A stretch of DNA of 10,661 nucleotides from an uncultured Collinsella sp. (GTDB taxonomy: Bacteria; Actinomycetota; Coriobacteriia; Coriobacteriales; Coriobacteriaceae), in assembly GCA_900759435.1 (NCBI GenBank), contig CAAEVD010000204.1, positions 1-10,661 of the forward strand, in the 5' to 3' direction. Positions 6,199 through 10,661 of the stretch are shown here, in pieces. The translations under genes were made by a program, and so were the position numbers. Every line of letters begins with the position of its first letter. Within the stretch, counting starts at the first letter, position 1. The notes beneath the pieces were generated by a model that saw only the letters and a list, made by a program, of their open reading frames with translations, ran no database searches and had not been told where the DNA came from.

Positions 6199-6921
6199 AT
6201 GGCTTCAGATGCAAAAAAGATTCTGCTGGTCGAGGACGAGAAGGCAATCCGTGACGCTGTCGCTGCCTATCTCGAGCGCGAGGGCTATTGGGTTGTGGGC
6301 GTGGGCGACGGCCAGTCCGCTATCGAGGAGTTCGAGAAGCATCAGTTCGACCTGGTCGTGCTCGACCTCATGCTCCCTAAGATTCCCGGCGAGCGCGTTT
6401 GCCGCACCATTCGCGACACCTCGGATGTCCCCATCATTATGCTGACGGCCAAGGGCGAGATCGAGGACCGTATTATCGGCCTCGAGCTCGGTGCCGACGA
6501 CTACCTGATCAAGCCGTTCTCGCCGCGCGAGCTTGTCGCGCGCGTGCGCGCCTTGTTCCGACGTGCCCACCAGGCCGATGAGCCGGCCGTCGAGGTGCTC
6601 GACTTTGGCGATCTGGTCATTGACATCTCGGGCCACAAGATTTTGGTCGAGGGCAAGGAAGTCGACCTGACGGCTTCCGAGTTCAAGCTGCTCACCACGC
6701 TTGCCCGTCACCCCGGCCGCGTCTACAACCGCATGGAGCTGGTCGAGAAGGTGCTCGGCTACGACTTTGAGGGTTACGAGCGCACCATCGACAGCCACGT
6801 GAAGAACCTTCGCGCCAAGCTGGGCGACGACCCCAAGAAGCCCAAGTGGCTCTACACCGTCCACGGTGTCGGCTACCGCTTCGAGGCTCCGACCAAGACC
6901 GATAAGTCGGACGAGAAATAA
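6199..6921 (+). CDS. OmpR/PhoB-family response regulator
   Basis: This cytosolic transcription regulator of 240 residues is activated by phosphorylation from the histidine kinase encoded next door. The receiver domain (about 6-120) has the acidic pocket E12-D13, the phospho-acceptor D56 in VVLDLMLP, the switch threonine T83 in MLTAK and the conserved lysine K105 in IKPFSP. The C-terminal winged-helix DNA-binding domain (about 135-233) has the typical LTASEFKLL, RTIDSHVKNLRAKLGDD and YTVHGVGYRF blocks. All key residues are present. The ATG at 6199 is preceded by a run of six G (6186-6191) that serves as the ribosome site; a TTG at 6178 in the same frame is less likely. The stop lies 12 bp before the kinase start, so the pair forms an operon. 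It resembles many PhoP/BaeR-like regulators, but sequence alone does not fix the regulon, so no gene name is given. Confidence 0.95.
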   Translation: MASDAKKILLVEDEKAIRDAVAAYLEREGYWVVGVGDGQSAIEEFEKHQFDLVVLDLMLPKIPGERVCRTIRDTSDVPIIMLTAKGEIEDRIIGLELGADDYLIKPFSPRELVARVRALFRRAHQADEPAVEVLDFGDLVIDISGHKILVEGKEVDLTASEFKLLTTLARHPGRVYNRMELVEKVLGYDFEGYERTIDSHVKNLRAKLGDDPKKPKWLYTVHGVGYRFEAPTKTDKSDEK

Positions 6922-6933
6922 AGGAAATCACAT

Positions 6934-8499
6934 ATGACACCTGCGCGCTTTGAAATCGGGCAAAAGCATAAGCAGGAGAACGAGGCGGGTTCCAAGGCTA
7001 GTTGGAACACGCCTCGTTCCGATTCACGGCCAACGATGAGCTATCCCTCGCGCATGGCCCTGGCTTTTGCCCTGACATCGCTCATGACGGTATTGGTGCT
7101 GGTGGGCGTAGTCTCCGTTGTATGGGGCACGGTTTTTACGGATTACACGCGCTCCAATATTGTCGAAATCGCCAATTCCGCTGCCGAAAAGTTGGCAACG
7201 TCATATGAGGAAAACGGTTCTTGGACTGCGGGGGAGCTGCGTACGGTCGCGACATCGAGTTTGGTGTCCGACGATCTTGGTATGCAGGTCGTCAATAAAA
7301 AGGGCGTCATCGTCTACGACGACTCGTGGCCCTCGGCAAGCGCTACTGCCGATGTACGCGAAAATCAGGCGACGACCGACGATGCGAGCGGAAAGAGGGC
7401 ATCGCACAGCCCAGTCTCGTCTGCTCCCACCGATTCCAATAGTGTTGCCAACGTTGAGATCGTGACGTCCTCCGGCGAGCACGTGGGTCAGGTCAAATTG
7501 TGGGCGGTTGGCTCCGATGCCCTGCTCACCAGGGCAGACTCGGCATTCAGAGAGAAGACCTTTAACGCCATGGCCCTTGCCGCGGTTGTGGCCGTCTGCA
7601 TCTCGGTCGTTATCGGAGCGCTCATGTCGCGCATGCTCACCAAGCCGATTCATCGTATTACCAGCACCGCCAAGCAGATTCGCGATGGAGACCTGTCCGC
7701 TCGTACGGGCTTGCGCGGCGATGATGAGATCGATCAGCTGGGCGAGACCTTCGACGAGATGGCCACCTCACTCGAAAAGGATATGAAGCACGAGAAGCGC
7801 CTGACCTCTGATGTTGCCCACGAGCTGCGCACGCCGCTCATGGCCATGCTTGCGACGGTCGAGGCCATGCAAGACGGTGTGTATCCCACCGACGACGAAC
7901 ACCTGGAGACAGTCGCATCCGAGACGCGTCGTCTGGCCCGTCTGGTGCAGCAGATGCTCGATCTGTCGCGCATGGAAAACAGCACCGCGCCGCTCAACCT
8001 GGAACCGGTGGACATGGTTCCGTTCGTACGATCGATTGTGAACGGCCAGGAGCGCCTTTTTGCCGACCGTGACCTGCGTTTGCGCTTTGCAGATGAGACG
8101 CAGGGTCACGATGACGTTGTCGAGGCAGATCCCGACATGATCACGCAATGCGTCATCAACCTCTTGAGTAACGCCATGCGCTATACCCCCGAGGGGGGTT
8201 GGGTCGTGGTGTCGGTGCTCAGCGACCGCAAGCACGTCGATATCGCGGTTTCGGATACGGGCATCGGTATCGCCAAGGATGATTTGTCGCGCATCTTCGG
8301 TCGTTTTTGGCGTGCCGACGCCAGTCGCGCCCGCGAGGCGGGTGGCCTGGGCGTGGGCCTCGCCGTGACCAAGCAGATTGTCGAGCGTCATCACGGCTAC
8401 ATATCCGTGGAGTCGGAGCTTGGAAAGGGTACGACTTTTACGATTCATCTGCCTCGCGAGCACACGGCGGACGCGGCATCTACTACAATGGAGCACTAG
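6934..8499 (+). CDS. HAMP-domain sensor histidine kinase
   Basis: This membrane sensor kinase (521 residues) is the partner of the preceding regulator. Its layout is a hydrophilic N-terminal tail (1-40), a transmembrane helix at about 41-66, an extracytoplasmic sensor at about 67-209, a second helix at about 211-233, HAMP at about 234-287, the dimerisation/phospho-acceptor domain with H296 in SDVAHELRTPL, and the ATPase domain. The N box is N409-LLSN413, the G1 box D441-TGIGIA and the G2 box G470-GLGVGLA, so the kinase core is intact. The sensor carries a low-complexity Ser/Thr/Ala/Asp stretch at about 133-172. ATG 6934 has AAAGGAAA just upstream overlapping the regulator's stop codon. However, codons 15-29 form a long hairpin, and ATG 7036 (Met35, before SYPSRMALAF) is a possible alternative start that would remove the odd tail. 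The stimulus is unknown. Confidence 0.93.
   Translation: MTPARFEIGQKHKQENEAGSKASWNTPRSDSRPTMSYPSRMALAFALTSLMTVLVLVGVVSVVWGTVFTDYTRSNIVEIANSAAEKLATSYEENGSWTAGELRTVATSSLVSDDLGMQVVNKKGVIVYDDSWPSASATADVRENQATTDDASGKRASHSPVSSAPTDSNSVANVEIVTSSGEHVGQVKLWAVGSDALLTRADSAFREKTFNAMALAAVVAVCISVVIGALMSRMLTKPIHRITSTAKQIRDGDLSARTGLRGDDEIDQLGETFDEMATSLEKDMKHEKRLTSDVAHELRTPLMAMLATVEAMQDGVYPTDDEHLETVASETRRLARLVQQMLDLSRMENSTAPLNLEPVDMVPFVRSIVNGQERLFADRDLRLRFADETQGHDDVVEADPDMITQCVINLLSNAMRYTPEGGWVVVSVLSDRKHVDIAVSDTGIGIAKDDLSRIFGRFWRADASRAREAGGLGVGLAVTKQIVERHHGYISVESELGKGTTFTIHLPREHTADAASTTMEH
6978..7019 (+). repeat. 42-nt near-perfect hairpin at the 5' end of the kinase gene
   Basis: GAACGAGGCG (6978-6987) pairs with CGCCTCGTTC (7010-7019), and GTTCCAA (6989-6995) pairs with TTGGAAC (7002-7008). 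One G/A mismatch (6988/7009) separates the two helices, and the loop is GGCTAG. Seventeen of eighteen pairs form. It lies 44 nt after the assigned start codon. The bases after it (CGATTC) are not a T-run, so full termination is not expected. Confidence 0.85.
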
Positions 8500-8608
8500 C
8501 TTTTCGCTATTCGGTGAAGGAGGGGTTTCGTCCCTGCCGCTCCGAGTTTGCGAAAACGTGCGGGAAAGAACCCGCATTACTGTCGTATTTTGGTAAGGAG
8601 TGACTCAC
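8500..8608 (+). promoter_or_regulatory. purC leader with two small hairpins
   Basis: This gap holds AGGGG/TCCCT (8521-8525 with 8531-8535, loop TTTCG, one G-T pair) and a perfect 6-bp hairpin TGCGGG/CCCGCA (8559-8564 with 8571-8576, loop AAAGAA). No T-run follows either one, and no convincing -35/-10 pair is visible. AAGGAGG at 8517-8523 has no start codon at a usable distance, so it is probably accidental. The real purC ribosome site is AAGGAG at 8595-8600. Confidence 0.4.
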
Positions 8609-9496
8609 GTGACAACGATGGAGCGTCGTCCGGATTCCCGTGGCAAGGTTCGTGATATCTATGATGCCGGTGAAAACCTGCTGATGGTCGCCACCGACCG
8701 CATTTCTGCGTTCGACTTCATTCTTCCCGACGAGATTCCGTTTAAGGGAGAGGTACTCAATCGCATCTCGGCATTCTGGTTCGATAAGTTTGCCGACATC
8801 GTTCCCAACCACCTCGTCTCCATCGACCCGGCGGATTTCCCCGAGGAGTTTGCCGAGTATCGTGACTACCTCGCAGGCCGCGCCATGCTGGTCAAGAAGG
8901 CCCAGACGATTCCTATCGAGTGCATCGTCCGCGGTTATCTGACCGGTTCGGGCAAGAAGACCTATGACGAGAACGGCACCGTCTGCGGCATTCAGCTGCC
9001 CGAGGGTCTGACCGAGGCCTCCAAGCTCCCCGAGCCGCTGTTCACGCCGTCCACGAAGGCCGAGATCGGCGACCACGACGAGAACATTTCGTTCGAGCGT
9101 TGCTGCGAGATCGTGGGTGAGGACATCGCCACGCAGATTCGCGACCTGTCCCTCAAGATCTACAAGGCCGCTGCCGAGTACGCCGCGACCCGTGGCATCA
9201 TCATCGCCGACACCAAGTTCGAGTTTGGTGTCATCGATGGCAAGGTTACGCTGATCGACGAGTGCCTAACGCCCGACTCCAGCCGTTTCTGGCCCGCCGC
9301 CAGCTACGAGGAGGGCAAGATTCAGCCTAGCTACGACAAACAATTCGTCCGCAATTGGCTCAAAGCCAACTGGGATATGACGGGGGAGACCCCGCACCTG
9401 CCCGCCGAGGTCATCGATGGCACGTCCGAGCGCTATCGCGAGGCCTTCCAGATCATCACGGGCTCCCAGTTCACAAGCATGAAGGAGAACGCATAA
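8609..9496 (+). CDS. purC: SAICAR synthetase (phosphoribosylaminoimidazole-succinocarboxamide synthase)
   Basis: This cytosolic enzyme joins CAIR and aspartate with ATP to give SAICAR, the step before the PurB lyase reaction in purine synthesis. The 295-residue product has the family landmarks: SRGKVRDIYD near the N-terminus (nucleotide-binding), DRISAFDFIL, the IECIVRGYLTGSG block, IIIADTKFEFG, and the LTPDSSRFW motif toward the C-terminus. At about 295 residues it belongs to the longer, yeast ADE1-like form rather than the ~237-residue E. coli form. The GTG at 8609 is chosen because AAGGAG (8595-8600) lies 8 nt upstream. A GTG at 8600 would overlap that ribosome site, and ATG 8618 is further than ideal. 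The stop codon directly abuts the next gene's GTG, so the two are co-transcribed. All conserved blocks are present. Confidence 0.96.
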   Translation: MTTMERRPDSRGKVRDIYDAGENLLMVATDRISAFDFILPDEIPFKGEVLNRISAFWFDKFADIVPNHLVSIDPADFPEEFAEYRDYLAGRAMLVKKAQTIPIECIVRGYLTGSGKKTYDENGTVCGIQLPEGLTEASKLPEPLFTPSTKAEIGDHDENISFERCCEIVGEDIATQIRDLSLKIYKAAAEYAATRGIIIADTKFEFGVIDGKVTLIDECLTPDSSRFWPAASYEEGKIQPSYDKQFVRNWLKANWDMTGETPHLPAEVIDGTSERYREAFQIITGSQFTSMKENA

Positions 9497-10072
9497 GTGA
9501 GTACCCGTAGCGCCACGAACAAGCGCACGCAATCCCACGAAGTTACCGGGGTTGCGCGCAAGTCCGCCGCATCTGCTAAGCCCGCCCGCCAGGCAGCGAG
9601 CTCCGTTCGCGTCGTGCCGGCATCATCCAAGGCACGCCGCAAGGAGCTCGAGAAGGGCGAAAACCTGGAAGGTCTTTCCAAGGAGGAAAAGCGCGCCCGC
9701 AAGGCCAAACAGCGTGCCCGCGAGGATCGCATCTACACGGTGTCGAATATCCTCCTCAAGCAGGATGAGGACTACACCAAGCGCCGTCGTATCTGGTGGG
9801 CCGTGCTCGCCATCGGCATGGTACTCGTCGTGGCAATTTGGGCTTCGCTCTACTTCGCTCCCGGCGGCACGGTGTCCAGCCCCGTCCAGATGGTCGGCAT
9901 CGTTTTGTCCTATGTCATCATCCTGGGTGACTTTATCTACGACTTCGTTCGTATCCGTCCCCTGCGCAACATGTACCGCACGCAGGCCGAGGGCATGTCC
10001 GAGAACAAGCTCAACGCTCTTATTGAGCGCGCGGCTGCCGAGGAGGACAAGAAGGACTCCAAGAAGAAGTAG
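9497..10072 (+). CDS. Basic two-helix membrane protein, unknown function
   Basis: I do not recognise this 191-residue protein as a named family. The first ~95 residues are very basic and rich in Ala, Ser, Arg and Lys. They include a probable coiled or helical segment, LSKEEKRARKAKQRARED. Two hydrophobic segments follow: WWAVLAIGMVLVVAIWASLYF at about 100-120 and MVGIVLSYVIILGDFIYDF at about 132-151. A charged tail ends in EEDKKDSKKK. With two helices, both termini are expected on the same side, most likely the cytoplasm given the basic head. The start is GTG 9497, immediately after the purC TAA, with AAGGAG at 9482-9487. It therefore depends on purC for transcription and possibly translation. 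A terminator follows at 10103-10133. Its pairing with purC may be only positional. A hypothetical but real gene is well supported by codon use, ribosome site and context. Confidence 0.8.
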   Translation: MSTRSATNKRTQSHEVTGVARKSAASAKPARQAASSVRVVPASSKARRKELEKGENLEGLSKEEKRARKAKQRAREDRIYTVSNILLKQDEDYTKRRRIWWAVLAIGMVLVVAIWASLYFAPGGTVSSPVQMVGIVLSYVIILGDFIYDFVRIRPLRNMYRTQAEGMSENKLNALIERAAAEEDKKDSKKK

Positions 10073-10102
10073 CGTTTGTATTCATACATATCGCTAAGAT
10101 AT

Positions 10103-10133
10103 AAGGCGCGTCGTTTTAGCGGCGCGCCTTTTT
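10103..10133 (+). terminator. Intrinsic terminator after the purC unit
   Basis: GGCGCGTCG (10105-10113) pairs with CGGCGCGCC (10120-10128), with one T-G wobble. The loop is TTTTAG, two flanking A-T pairs extend the stem, and a run of five T ends at 10133. It lies 30 bp after the membrane-protein stop codon and closes the purC operon. A small ATATC/GATAT hairpin (10088-10102) sits just before it. Confidence 0.9.
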
Positions 10134-10161
10134 ACTGTTCTATAGATAGATGGAGTGGCAC

Positions 10162-10661
10162 ATGATTCGAGCTGCCCTGACGGTCGAAGAAGCTCTGGAG
10201 GGCATGAAGGCCCTGGAGCCCAAGATTAAAAACTATGCGCGCCTGGTTGTCCGCAAGGGCGTAAACGTCAAGCCCGGCCAGGAGGTTGTCGTTCAGTCTC
10301 CGGTCGAGTGCGCGCCCTTTGCCCGCGTGGTGGTCGCGGAGGCTTATGCCGCCGGCGCTGGTCACGTGACGGTCATTTGGGCCGATGATGCCGTGACGAG
10401 GCTCACGTACGAGCATGTCGATAAAAGCTATTTTGAGCAGACGCCCGAGTGGAAGCGCCTGCAGCTGGATTCCCTGGCCCAGGACGGCGCCTGCTTTATC
10501 TTTATTGAGGGTGCGGATCCTGCAGCCCTTAAGGGCATCGATCCAGCCAAGCCGGCCGCGGCATCCAAGGCGAGGAATACGCAGTGCAAAGTTTTCCGCC
10601 GTGGACTGGATTACAACATCAATCCGTGGTGCATCGCCGGCGCTCCGGTCGTGGCTTGGGC
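10162..10661 (+). CDS. M29-family aminopeptidase, 5' part (runs off the window)
   Basis: The visible 166 codons match the N-terminal domain of M29 (thermophilic) metallo-aminopeptidases. These are cytosolic dimeric exopeptidases that remove N-terminal residues from peptides and usually have about 400-415 residues. Family-like blocks are NYARLVVRKGVNVKPGQEV, the FARVVVAEAYAAGAGHV helix with the VIWADD strand after it, and YFEQTPEWKRLQLDSLAQDGACFIFIEGADP. The frame is open to the last base, so the gene continues beyond the window. The metal-binding Glu, His and Asp residues lie in the missing C-terminal part and cannot be checked. ATG 10162 is chosen because GGAG (10152-10155) lies 6 nt upstream; an ATG at 10150 in frame would overlap this site. 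It follows a strong terminator, so it should have its own promoter, possibly with TATAGA at 10141-10146 as the -10 box. Confidence 0.9.
   Translation, partial: MIRAALTVEEALEGMKALEPKIKNYARLVVRKGVNVKPGQEVVVQSPVECAPFARVVVAEAYAAGAGHVTVIWADDAVTRLTYEHVDKSYFEQTPEWKRLQLDSLAQDGACFIFIEGADPAALKGIDPAKPAAASKARNTQCKVFRRGLDYNINPWCIAGAPVVAW

Noticed and set aside
8517..8549. Small leader peptide after AAGGAGG in the purC leader
   Set aside because: No ATG, GTG or TTG lies at a workable distance downstream of the purine-rich site.
8500..8608. Purine-sensing riboswitch upstream of purC
   Set aside because: The hairpins are short and I cannot recognise the conserved core of a known purine, PRPP or ZTP riboswitch.

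Overview
The window reads as chromosomal DNA from a GC-rich Gram-positive-type bacterium. The best fit is an actinobacterium of class Coriobacteriia, close to Collinsella. This rests on the codon bias, strong AAGGAG-type ribosome sites, the purB and purC types, a small TSCPD-domain protein, a Tat-exported lipoprotein, and the style of the OmpR-type two-component pair. The genus is an inference made without any database search. All nine recognised genes lie on the + strand.

Layout. Positions 1-273 are non-coding and rich in hairpins, with two copies of a ~52-bp repeat. purB (adenylosuccinate lyase, 340-1686) follows and ends at a strong intrinsic terminator. Next is a two-gene unit with an ATGA overlap: a membrane-anchored family-3 solute-binding protein (1825-2661) and a transmembrane sensor-PAS-GGDEF diguanylate cyclase (2658-4457). 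A 113-bp gap leads to a second overlapping pair, a TSCPD-domain protein (4571-4834) and a Tat-signal lipoprotein (4834-6045). A 153-bp gap with a two-part hairpin precedes an OmpR/PhoB-type response regulator (6199-6921) and its HAMP-type histidine kinase (6934-8499). After a 109-bp gap come purC (SAICAR synthetase, 8609-9496) and a basic two-helix membrane protein (9497-10072) that abuts it, closed by an intrinsic terminator. The 5' part of an M29 aminopeptidase (10162 to the window end) finishes the window.

How the parts relate. purB and purC catalyse steps of purine synthesis either side of SAICAR, but they are separate transcription units with signalling genes between them. Two sensory modules are present. 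In one, a solute-binding protein with no transporter genes nearby is translationally coupled to a diguanylate cyclase, suggesting ligand-controlled c-di-GMP synthesis. The other is a classical phosphorelay pair of unknown stimulus.

The points most worth a second look are the solute-binding-protein/diguanylate-cyclase unit, a 42-nt near-perfect hairpin inside the first codons of the histidine kinase, a perfect 12-bp inverted repeat inside the cyclase gene, and the GCGAAGC-looped hairpin repeats upstream of purB. I see no insertion sequence, CRISPR array, tRNA or rRNA. I do not see convincing evidence for an entirely new biological system.
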